A DNA stretch of 64,000 nt, taken from contig JAKCEW010000002.1 of NCBI GenBank assembly GCA_023539445.1, positions 100,178 through 164,177 on the forward strand, written 5' to 3'. Of the stretch, positions 48,683-56,863 are shown one piece after another. The notes beneath the pieces were generated by a model that saw only the letters and a list, made by a program, of their open reading frames with translations, was not told the origin of the DNA and did no database searches. Position numbers and translations under genes: made by a program. Each line of letters starts with the position of its first letter. The first letter of the stretch is position 1. The DNA is from Candidatus Terraquivivens yellowstonensis. GTDB taxonomy: Archaea > Thermoproteota > Nitrososphaeria_A > Caldarchaeales > Wolframiiraptoraceae.

Positions 48683-49466
48683 CGACTATCAGGAAATAAA
48701 AATCGTTCAAGAGCCACCCCTCACATGGATTATACTTAACAGACCAGAAAAACTAAACGCACTATCATTAAGGATGTTAGACGAACTTTCAAGCGCGCTT
48801 GAAGAACTATCAACGGATAAAAGCATAAGGGTCATCCTTATAAAAGGAAACCCCGAAGGTAGGTCGTTCAGTGCAGGTATGGATATCTCAGCATTTGTAA
48901 ACTTAAAGCCGTTAGACGCGTTACATATCTCAAAAAGATTACAAGAAGTTATTAACAAGCTAGAGATGTTCCCAAAGCCCGTTATAGCGGTAATCGATGG
49001 TTATGCGTTAGGTGGTGGCTTTGAATTAGCTTTGGGCTGCGACTTTAGGATTGCAAGTAATAGAGCGGAACTCGGGTTACCTGAGATAAAACTAGGTCTG
49101 ATGCCGGGAGGAGGTGGAACGCAAAGACTCCCAAGGATCGTAGGAGAAGCCAAAGCAAAGGAAATTATAATGTTCGGTGAAAGGTTGAAGAGCGAGGATG
49201 CGCTCAAAATCGGGTTAGTGAATTGGGTTGTACCGCCCGAAAAATTGGATGAAGAAGCAAGAAAGGTAGCTCAAAAATTGGCCGAAGCACCGCCGATCGC
49301 CATAATGACCGTAAAGAATGTGATTAGGCTCACACGACATGGTCTTCTCGAAGAAGGACAAATGTTCGAGGCAACGTCTTTCGCATCATTGTTCGCAACG
49401 AAAGATGCTGCCGAAGGTGTGTCCGCTTTCTTAAATAAAAGAAAACCAAGCTTTATAGGTGAATAA
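48657..49466 (+). CDS. Enoyl-CoA hydratase/isomerase family protein (likely internal ATG start ~48669-48675)
   Basis: WIILNRPEKLNALSLRMLDEL, GRSFSAGMDIS, AVIDGYALGGGFELALGCDFRIAS, PEIKLGLMPGGGGTQRLPRIVG. Confidence 0.94.
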   Translation: MGVSMSMPNDYQEIKIVQEPPLTWIILNRPEKLNALSLRMLDELSSALEELSTDKSIRVILIKGNPEGRSFSAGMDISAFVNLKPLDALHISKRLQEVINKLEMFPKPVIAVIDGYALGGGFELALGCDFRIASNRAELGLPEIKLGLMPGGGGTQRLPRIVGEAKAKEIIMFGERLKSEDALKIGLVNWVVPPEKLDEEARKVAQKLAEAPPIAIMTVKNVIRLTRHGLLEEGQMFEATSFASLFATKDAAEGVSAFLNKRKPSFIGE

Positions 49467-49502
49467 ACTTTTATCTTTGAGAAACTATGATAAAATTTCG
49501 AT

Positions 49503-49862
49503 ATGGTTGAAATAATATACAGACCGATTCAGCAAATTATAATATTGGAATGCATAAAATACAAATCACCGTCGGAATTATTGCAAAGCTTAATACTGGC
49601 TCCCGGCCAGCCTGCCGTTCTCTTCTGGGCTGAAGGTGTACTCTTTTTACCCGTTCCTTTATCACCGTCTATGGAGTTCTTTGCAGAAGAGCTGGCAAAG
49701 GGCAGAATATACTGGACGTCCGTATCGTTCACACTAATGTCTGAGTACCAAGATAAGATTCTAGTCGAGAAGGGTCCCGAAGCTAGTGTCATAAACGTTT
49801 CAAGCAGTCCGACACTCAAGGATGTTGCAAAATGGCTTAAGGAAAATTACGACAATCTTTAA
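49503..49862 (+). CDS. Hypothetical protein, 119 aa
   Basis: Intact ORF between ECH and convergent ahcY; no recognised motif. Confidence 0.55.
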   Translation: MVEIIYRPIQQIIILECIKYKSPSELLQSLILAPGQPAVLFWAEGVLFLPVPLSPSMEFFAEELAKGRIYWTSVSFTLMSEYQDKILVEKGPEASVINVSSSPTLKDVAKWLKENYDNL

Positions 49863-49863
49863 A

Positions 49864-51177
49864 TTATGTGCCTGTTTGCCACTCGCTAAGATATCTTTTC
49901 TGTTCTTCGGTAAGTTTCTCGATTGTGATGTTCATAGTATCAAGCTTAAGCTGTGCAACTTCTTTGTCTATATCTTCTGGAACAGTCAAAACCTTTCTCT
50001 CCAACCTATCCTTGTTTTTTACGATAAACTCTACGCACAATGCTTGAAGTGAGAACGAGAGGTCCATAACCTCTGAGGGGTGCCCTTCAGCGCATACGAG
50101 GTTAACCAGCCTTCCATCACCGAGCAAGTATATCTTCCTACCATCTTTCATTCTGAAGAGTGTCATGAGATTGCTCACTTCCACTTTCTCTTTTGCTAGC
50201 ATCTCTAGCTCTTTTTTCGAAATCTCCACATCCATGTGCCCAGCGTTTGCAAGTATTGCTCCGTCTTTCATCTTTTCAAAGTGTTCACCTCTGATAACAT
50301 TGATGTTTCCAGTCGCGGTTATGAATATGTCACCGTACTCTGCAGCCCTAGATAAAGTGTCAACATTAAAACCGTACATTACGGCCTTTAAAGCCTTTAT
50401 CGGATCAACCTCAACAACTGTGACCTTGGCCCCAAGACCCCTGGCCCTCTCAGCGATACCGGAGCCGACTTGACCGAAACCTACAACCACCACATTCTTA
50501 CCAGCAAAAAGCACATTCGTAGCCCTCAATATACCATCGAGGGCTGACTGCCCCGTACCGATAGGATTGTCGAATAAGTTTTTTGATTTGGCATCGTTTA
50601 CGGCAATTATAGGATATTTCAGCATTCCCTTTCTTTCCAGTGCTCTTAACCTTATGACACCGGTCGTGGTTTCCTCTGTACCGCCAAAAATCCCGTTGAT
50701 CAAATCTTTGCCAACGTCTCCGATAATCTCTTTTACATATTCCACATCCATACCTTTGATATCGTATGCTATCTTATGTAGAGTGGATACTAGGTCAGCC
50801 CCATCATCCATTGTTATTGTTGGTTTCTGTAGAAGTGCGTATCCTATACATTCATAGTATTCTTTTAAGGACAGACCCCTAAAGCCGTAAACTTTTATCC
50901 CCTCTTCGACTAACGCTGCAGCAACGTCATCCTGGGTACTGAGCGGATTGGAGGGGCATAAACTGACTTGAGCACCCCCTTCAACCAAAGTCTTCAATAA
51001 GACGCCCGTTTCTTTTGTTATATGCAAACATGCGCTTATTTTCTGGTTCTTAAGTGGTTTTTCCTTCTGGAACCTTTCCCTTATCTTCATCAGTACCTTC
51101 ATCTGCCCTTCTGCCCAGTCTAACTTCTTCCTACCTTCGCTTGCATAGCTTAGGTCTTTTATCCAAAACTCTCGCAA
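49864..51177 (-). CDS. ahcY: Adenosylhomocysteinase
   Basis: ACLHITKETGVLLKTLVEGGAQVSLCPSNPLSTQDDVAAAL, ADLVSTLH, GTGQSALDGILRATN, VVVGFGQVGSGIAERARGLGAKVTVVEVDP. Confidence 0.96.
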   Translation of the reverse strand: MREFWIKDLSYASEGRKKLDWAEGQMKVLMKIRERFQKEKPLKNQKISACLHITKETGVLLKTLVEGGAQVSLCPSNPLSTQDDVAAALVEEGIKVYGFRGLSLKEYYECIGYALLQKPTITMDDGADLVSTLHKIAYDIKGMDVEYVKEIIGDVGKDLINGIFGGTEETTTGVIRLRALERKGMLKYPIIAVNDAKSKNLFDNPIGTGQSALDGILRATNVLFAGKNVVVVGFGQVGSGIAERARGLGAKVTVVEVDPIKALKAVMYGFNVDTLSRAAEYGDIFITATGNINVIRGEHFEKMKDGAILANAGHMDVEISKKELEMLAKEKVEVSNLMTLFRMKDGRKIYLLGDGRLVNLVCAEGHPSEVMDLSFSLQALCVEFIVKNKDRLERKVLTVPEDIDKEVAQLKLDTMNITIEKLTEEQKRYLSEWQTGT

Positions 51178-51281
51178 ACAACGAAACCTCCGATTTTGTT
51201 TACCTTTTAAGCAACCACCGGTCTAGAGACTTCACGGCGTGACTCTTATAAACTTTAACTTTATATAGCGTTATTCAATAT

Positions 51282-52118
51282 TTGTTCAATGTGAGCAACT
51301 TGCCAGAAATAGTTACGCTACAAATAGGTCCTGTAGAGGCTGTTACATACATATTCGTCATAATGCTAATCATCATAATTTTGTCAGCTTCAATCAAGGT
51401 CGTTAGGGAATATGAGCGCGGTATAATATTCAGGTTGGGCCGTTTCATTGGAGCTAAAGGTCCAGGTCTATTTTTCCTGATACCGATAGTTGACAGGTTC
51501 ATTAAAGTAGACTTACGAACGGTCGTTGTTGATATCCCAAGACAGAAGGTTGTGACGAAAGATAACGTAAGTGTTGATGTAGATGCCGCTGTTTATTACC
51601 GTGTCATTGATCCAGCAAAGGCAATTCTTCAGGTCGAGAATTATGCACAGGCAACCAACCTTCTAGCTCAAACAACTTTGAGGGATGTGCTCGGGCAAGT
51701 TGAGCTCGATGAATTGCTTACTAGGAGAGAGGAGCTTGGAAAGAAAATCAGTAGTATAGTCGATGAACTTACAGAATCTTGGGGGATAAAGGTTAGTATG
51801 GTTGCACTAAAAGATATCACGATGCCCGAAACGATGGTTAGAGCAATAGCCAAGCAAGCAGAGGCGGAAAGAGAAAAACGCTCCAGAATAATTGTAGCAG
51901 AAGGCGAACTGCTTGCCTCGGAGAAGTTAGCGGCAGCTGCAAAACAGTATAGTGAACAACCCGTTTCGTTACGGCTGAGGGAACTGCAAACCCTAACAGA
52001 GATAGCTAGGGAGCGAAACCTTGTCGTGGTAACGACGACCACTGATACGTCTTCGTTGGCGAGCATTGTTGGTTTGATAAAAGGAATCGGTAAAGAGGAG
52101 AAAGGACCTAAAGAATGA
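51282..52118 (+). CDS. SPFH/stomatin/band 7 family membrane protein
   Basis: VVREYERGIIFRLGRFIGAKGPGLFFLIPIVDRFIKVDLRTVVVDIPRQKVVTKDNVSVDVDAAVYYRV. Confidence 0.95.
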   Translation: MFNVSNLPEIVTLQIGPVEAVTYIFVIMLIIIILSASIKVVREYERGIIFRLGRFIGAKGPGLFFLIPIVDRFIKVDLRTVVVDIPRQKVVTKDNVSVDVDAAVYYRVIDPAKAILQVENYAQATNLLAQTTLRDVLGQVELDELLTRREELGKKISSIVDELTESWGIKVSMVALKDITMPETMVRAIAKQAEAEREKRSRIIVAEGELLASEKLAAAAKQYSEQPVSLRLRELQTLTEIARERNLVVVTTTTDTSSLASIVGLIKGIGKEEKGPKE

Positions 52119-53437
52119 GAAGCCGCGCTGTTTTTATTCTGCTAACCTTATCATTATTCGCCCTTTTTTTCTTTCAGTTAACCTCAGTCGATTCTGAGCA
52201 ATCTAAGGTACTCCTTGTAAGGCTAGAGGGAACGATAACAACCGCTACGTCAAACTTGATGAGGGAGGCTTTGGAATATGCGACCGCAAACGGATATAGT
52301 GCGCTTCTAGTAACTATGGATACAACAGGAGGCTCACTTTCAGCAACCTTCGAAATAGTAGACATAATAGAACACTCCCAAATACCAGTCATAGTGTATA
52401 TTTACCCATCTGGGAGTAAGGGCTGGTCCGCGGGGACTTTCATACTTCTGGCGTCGCATGTTGCGGCAATGGCACCTCATACTCTCATCGGCTCATGCCA
52501 ACCCGTGAGCTACTCGCCATTTGGTAACTCCGAACCTATTCGGGATGAAAAAACGATAAATGCTCTTACGGCTTACATCGAAGAAAGGGCCAGAATGCAT
52601 GGGCGAAATGAGACGGCAGCGAGACTCTTCGTTACACATAATCTGAATTTAAACGATGAGTCAGCGCTGAAGTACGGCGTGATAGATGTAGTAGCATCAG
52701 GAATAGATGAGTTGTTAGCAAAATTGGATGGAAGGGTTGTAAGAGTACTTGATCGGGACGTCATACTAAACACAAAAGACGCTGCAGTGCACAAATACGA
52801 TCCGAGTCTAAGGGTGATGTTGCTAAATATAGTAAGCGATCCTGTAATCGCTTCATTGGCCTTTCTCATAGGCCTTTATGCGCTGATATTCGGCATATCG
52901 GCTCCTGGCCATCTTGCGGAAATAGTTGGCGCTTTTCTACTCATACTTGGCTTGGTAGGGCTAGGATTTAATATTAACATAGCAGCCCTTTTGTTCTTAG
53001 TATTAGGCGCGATTCTTATGATAGCGGAAGCATATACGCCAGGATTCGGCATTCTTGGTGGTTCTGGATTCTTGTTTATGATTGTTGGAAGTCTGCTTCT
53101 AATACCCCTAGGTAGCGCACAGTGGTTAGCAAGTGAGGATTTTTACAAAATTTTCTTTGGCGTAATCATTAGTTCGGCATTAGTTATAGGCGGTTTCACG
53201 TTATTCATGGTGTATAAAGTTGTGAAGGCGAAGAGACAGAAGCCACTGCTTAAGGGCATAATTAACGAAATAGTTTACGTAGTAGACGAGTTGGGACCGG
53301 ATAAGCATGGCTTTGTTAAATATTCAGGCGAATATTGGATGGCAAAGTCGCAAGAAACGATAAAGCCCGGGAGCAAGGCCATAGTTGTAGGTAAAGACGG
53401 ACACGTGCTTATTGTAAAAAGTTTAGAAGAAAAATAA
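52115..53437 (+). CDS. NfeD-family membrane protein with ClpP-class serine protease domain
   Basis: Signal peptide, VLLVRLEGTITTATSNLMREALEYA, DTTGGSLSATFEIVDII, KGWSAGTFILLASHVAAMAPHTLIGSCQPV; C-terminal TM + OB-like domain; overlaps SPFH gene. Confidence 0.93.
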   Translation: MRSRAVFILLTLSLFALFFFQLTSVDSEQSKVLLVRLEGTITTATSNLMREALEYATANGYSALLVTMDTTGGSLSATFEIVDIIEHSQIPVIVYIYPSGSKGWSAGTFILLASHVAAMAPHTLIGSCQPVSYSPFGNSEPIRDEKTINALTAYIEERARMHGRNETAARLFVTHNLNLNDESALKYGVIDVVASGIDELLAKLDGRVVRVLDRDVILNTKDAAVHKYDPSLRVMLLNIVSDPVIASLAFLIGLYALIFGISAPGHLAEIVGAFLLILGLVGLGFNINIAALLFLVLGAILMIAEAYTPGFGILGGSGFLFMIVGSLLLIPLGSAQWLASEDFYKIFFGVIISSALVIGGFTLFMVYKVVKAKRQKPLLKGIINEIVYVVDELGPDKHGFVKYSGEYWMAKSQETIKPGSKAIVVGKDGHVLIVKSLEEK

Positions 53438-53489
53438 CGGAGATCAAACAGTTAAATTTACCTTACATTAAGATTTCGGGAGTGGGATA

Positions 53490-53918
53490 ATGATGGATAT
53501 CAGTACGAAAGAAGCCTACCTGAAGTTGCTTGAAAGGGTAATGGCTGAGGTCAAGTCTATTGTCAGCAAGTCCGGCGATAGAGTATTAGAGTTAAGACCT
53601 ACCATAATGCAAACGGCCAAGCATACGATAATAACGAATTTCGGTCACCTTGCTGAAACTTTAAACAGGGATCCACAACATCTGGCAAGGTTCATATTCA
53701 AAGAGTCTGGTAAGCCCGGTGTCTTGGAGGGTGAAAGGTTAACAATTCAGGGTAAGCTTTCTAACGAGGAGATCAAAAGGTTGCTTGAGATATATATGAA
53801 GGAATTCGTTAAATGTCCTGTTTGTGGTGGCGTTGATACAAGAATCGAAGCAGAGAAAAGGTTTAGGTTTTTACAATGCGACATTTGCGGAGCGAAAAGT
53901 AGCGTTAGAAAGATTTAG
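53490..53918 (+). CDS. Translation initiation factor aIF2 beta subunit
   Basis: KHTIITNFGHLAETLNRDPQHLARFIFKESGKPGVLEGERLTIQGKLSNEEIKRLLEIYMKEFVKCPVCGGVDTRIE...CDICGAKSSV. Confidence 0.92.
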   Translation: MMDISTKEAYLKLLERVMAEVKSIVSKSGDRVLELRPTIMQTAKHTIITNFGHLAETLNRDPQHLARFIFKESGKPGVLEGERLTIQGKLSNEEIKRLLEIYMKEFVKCPVCGGVDTRIEAEKRFRFLQCDICGAKSSVRKI

Positions 53919-53922
53919 GCAT

Positions 53923-55212
53923 TTAGATTTCTAACATCTTCTTTATCTTTTCCAAACTCATAGCTAGTAAATCAATTTCCGATGGAATGTTATAGATGTA
54001 GAAGCTCGCTCTGGCGGATGCAGCAATTCCAAGTCTATTGTGAAGAGGCATTGCACAGTGATGACCGGCCCTTATAGCAATCCCCTCGTTATCCAAAAAC
54101 ATGGCAATGTCATGGGGATGTATGCCCTTAAGGTTAAAGGATACTAATCCGCACCTCTGCTCTGGAGAGCTGGGGCCATAATACGTAATCCCGTCCATAC
54201 GTGCAAGTACGTCCAAAGCATATTCTGTCAATTTAACCTCGTGCCTCCTTACAGCATCCATGCCTATTCGTTGTAAATAGTCGATAGCTGCGGCCAATCC
54301 TATTGCGCCCTCGACGTTCGGTGTACCTGCCTCAAACTTCCAAGGTATGTCGTTCCACTCCGAGCCTCTGAAGTCGGCAGACTTAACCATCTCGCCACCT
54401 ACCATAAAAGGTTCCATCTCCTCGAGTAGTCTTTCCTTTCCATACAATATCCCGATGCCCATCGGACCGAGCATCTTGTGTCCTGAGAAGGCTAAAAAAT
54501 CGCAGTCTACTTGTTGCACGTCAATCGGCATATGGGGTGCGGCCTGAGCAGCATCAACAACGGTTATTGCCCCCATCTCCTTAGCATATTTTACAAGTTC
54601 ACGTACTGGATTAATTGTTCCAAGAACGTTAGATGCAAAAGTAAAAGCAAAGAGTTTCACACTTTTATTTTTATATTTATCAAACTCCTCAAGCTTCAAA
54701 AACCCCTCTTTATCAAAGCCAATAAACTCAAGACTTGCCCCCTTTAGCTTGGATAGGATTTGCCACGGTAACAAGTTACTATGATGTTCCATTTCAGTCG
54801 TTAGTATCACGTCACCTCTCTGTACGTTATTCTGTCCCCAACTATGCATCACGAGGTTTATCGCCTCTGTTGCATTCCTAGTGAATATGATCTCACGAGG
54901 ACTTCTGGCGTTTATAAAACGTGCAACTTTTTCCCTAGCCTCTTCGTAAGCAGCGGTGGCCTCTTCGGCTATGCTGTAGATTCCTCTATGGACGTTAGCA
55001 TTAAATGTCTCATAGTAATTTTTTATAGCCTCTATCACTTGTATGGGTTTCTGAGTCGTCGCGGCAGAATCTAGATATACAAAGGGCTTTCCCTTTACCA
55101 ACCTCTTTAATATAGGGAAGTCTTCCCTTATTCTGTTGCCAAGTTCAAAAACTTCATCCATTTCTATCTGGAGGACGCTTTCATTTTTTAAAACTTTTAA
55201 GTTTTCGGCCAT
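53923..55212 (-). CDS. sufS: Cysteine desulfurase SufS family (ORF opens further to 55356, start at 55212 preferred)
   Basis: FVYLDSAATTQKP, NVHRGIYSIAEEATAAYEEAREKVA, IIFTRNATEAINLV, FSGHKMLGPMGIGILYG, IRAGHHCAMPLHN. Confidence 0.95.
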   Translation of the reverse strand: MAENLKVLKNESVLQIEMDEVFELGNRIREDFPILKRLVKGKPFVYLDSAATTQKPIQVIEAIKNYYETFNANVHRGIYSIAEEATAAYEEAREKVARFINARSPREIIFTRNATEAINLVMHSWGQNNVQRGDVILTTEMEHHSNLLPWQILSKLKGASLEFIGFDKEGFLKLEEFDKYKNKSVKLFAFTFASNVLGTINPVRELVKYAKEMGAITVVDAAQAAPHMPIDVQQVDCDFLAFSGHKMLGPMGIGILYGKERLLEEMEPFMVGGEMVKSADFRGSEWNDIPWKFEAGTPNVEGAIGLAAAIDYLQRIGMDAVRRHEVKLTEYALDVLARMDGITYYGPSSPEQRCGLVSFNLKGIHPHDIAMFLDNEGIAIRAGHHCAMPLHNRLGIAASARASFYIYNIPSEIDLLAMSLEKIKKMLEI

Positions 55213-55247
55213 GAAGATGTTTATAAAATAGCCAGATATATTGACGC

Positions 55248-55643
55248 TTGGGAGCGTGTTTGTCAGAAGATTTCCCAAGATGCATCCTTGACCATTATAA
55301 AAGACCAAGAAACTATGGGGAGATAAAAGATGCAGATATAACCGTAAAGGATTCAAATAGGCTATGCGGCGATTATGTGGAACTCTATCTAAAATTCGAT
55401 GGAAACAGAATCTCTGCCATATCTTTTAAAGGTCAAGGGTGCATGATAAGCCAAGCTTCAGCATCGATGTTGACGGAGCTTGTGAAGGGTAAGGAAGTGG
55501 AAGAGGTGTTGAAGCTTACAAAGCATGATGTAACAAAGATGTTGGGTTTAGAACTCGGTCCTGTGAGAATGAAGTGTGCCATGTTGCCGCTCGTAGCTTT
55601 AAGGAAAGCCATAGAATCCTATCTAAGTAAGAAATCCAGATAA
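55248..55643 (+). CDS. IscU/SufU/NifU-like Fe-S scaffold protein (TTG at 55260 also possible start)
   Basis: ILDHYKRPRNYGEIKDAD, NRLCGDYVELYLKFDGNRISAISFKGQGCMISQASASMLTELVKGK, MKCAMLPLVALRKAI. Confidence 0.94.
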   Translation: MGACLSEDFPRCILDHYKRPRNYGEIKDADITVKDSNRLCGDYVELYLKFDGNRISAISFKGQGCMISQASASMLTELVKGKEVEEVLKLTKHDVTKMLGLELGPVRMKCAMLPLVALRKAIESYLSKKSR

Positions 55644-55674
55644 AGATAATAAAGAGATATCGAATCATAGATGC

Positions 55675-55992
55675 ATGGTCTCATGGGGCACGGCTTTTAA
55701 GAAGGCTATGTTGTACGTTGGCTTTCTAATAATGTGGTTGATAATAGGCGGCGTGATTTTCGGTGTTGGATTTATCATTGGGGGATTTGGAATACAGGTA
55801 CAGGAAGTGCAGCTCGGACCGTTTAGTACTTCTATGCCTGTGCCTACTATGGTTAACCCCCTAGCCTTTGTTATAGCTGTCATAATAAGTTACATCGTTG
55901 TCATTCTCGGAACGATCGCTACATTCTTTAAAATAATAGCAGAAATCACTGCCGAGGAGGTTGAAAGGAAACTCAAAACGAGCTCCAGCTAA
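55675..55992 (+). CDS. Small membrane protein of unknown function
   Basis: 105-aa ORF with two hydrophobic segments. Confidence 0.6.
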   Translation: MVSWGTAFKKAMLYVGFLIMWLIIGGVIFGVGFIIGGFGIQVQEVQLGPFSTSMPVPTMVNPLAFVIAVIISYIVVILGTIATFFKIIAEITAEEVERKLKTSSS

Positions 55993-56012
55993 TTCTCTTT
56001 TTATTTATTAAA

Positions 56013-56564
56013 TTATGTGAAAACTACATGTTCTAACAGAATCTCTATTCCAATAAGTATTAGGATGGCACCCCCTATAATTTGTGCCCTTCTGCCTAAA
56101 ATATGCTTGAGCCTGCCCCCGATGAGCGTGCCCAGAAATGATAGTATGAACGTCACTAAACCGAATATGAGTATGGGCATCATGATTGATGCCGTTAAGA
56201 ATCCGATGACTATTCCGACGGAAAAAGCATCAATGCTCGTAGCCGTTGAAAGCATAAGTAAGTTTCGAAAGTTTAGGATAGCGCTTTCACGTTCTTTCTG
56301 AAACGATTCATATATCATCTTACAACCCACAAAACTGAGGAGACCGAATGCCAACCAGTGGTCGAAGGTTGAGACAACCTCTATCAAATTTTTACCTAAA
56401 AACCAACCCAACAAAGGCATAAACATCTGAAACAAACCAAAAGATGCGCCTAGCTTGAAAGCGATGCTTATGCACACTCTACCCGTCATTCCGCTTGCAA
56501 TCGAAACGGAAAAACAGTCCATAGCTAAACCGACGGCTATGATAAACGCGGTTATTATGTCCAT
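56013..56564 (-). CDS. MntP/DUF204-family putative manganese efflux pump
   Basis: Six-TM pattern; AVGLAMDCFSVSIASGMTGR and LLMLSTATSIDAFSVGIVIGF. Confidence 0.88.
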   Translation of the reverse strand: MDIITAFIIAVGLAMDCFSVSIASGMTGRVCISIAFKLGASFGLFQMFMPLLGWFLGKNLIEVVSTFDHWLAFGLLSFVGCKMIYESFQKERESAILNFRNLLMLSTATSIDAFSVGIVIGFLTASIMMPILIFGLVTFILSFLGTLIGGRLKHILGRRAQIIGGAILILIGIEILLEHVVFT

Positions 56565-56615
56565 TTATTCGTACAGCTTTCGTTCTGGTATTTTTACTTT
56601 CGTTAGAAGAATTAG

Positions 56616-56704
56616 TGGGCCCGGCGGGACTTGAACCCGCGACCTCCGGCTCCGCAGGCCTACGCATTTTATTCGACGCCCTGTCCATTCTAGGCTACGG
56701 GCCC
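56616..56704 (-). tRNA. tRNA-Arg (anticodon GCG) with apparent 14-nt intron in the anticodon stem
   Basis: Reverse strand GGGCCCG TA GCCT AGAATGGACA GGGC G TCG[AATAAAATGCGTAG]GC CTGCGGA GCCGG AGGTC GCGGG TTCAAGT CCCGC CGGGCCC A; all four stems form only after removing the 14 nt; no CCA encoded. Confidence 0.88.
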
Positions 56705-56863
56705 GGAAGGGCTCTTATGAATCACGTTGACTGGCCAGACTTAACCTTTTTTACAGCATTTAGAACATTGGTGACGGTAATTTTTCCGCTCTATTGGGCA
56801 TAAAAAGTTAAAATACAATAAATGGACAGTTTTGCGAGAAAATATTCAGAGGATTGATGAAAG

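Noticed and set aside
56479-56688. ORF containing PEVAGSSPAGPTNS (- strand)
   Set aside because: Translation through the same tRNA and into the mntP start region; artefact
56615-56803. ORF starting MGPAGLEPATSGSAGLRILFDAL (+ strand)
   Set aside because: Well-known artefactual translation of the tRNA antisense strand; the region is the intron-containing tRNA-Arg
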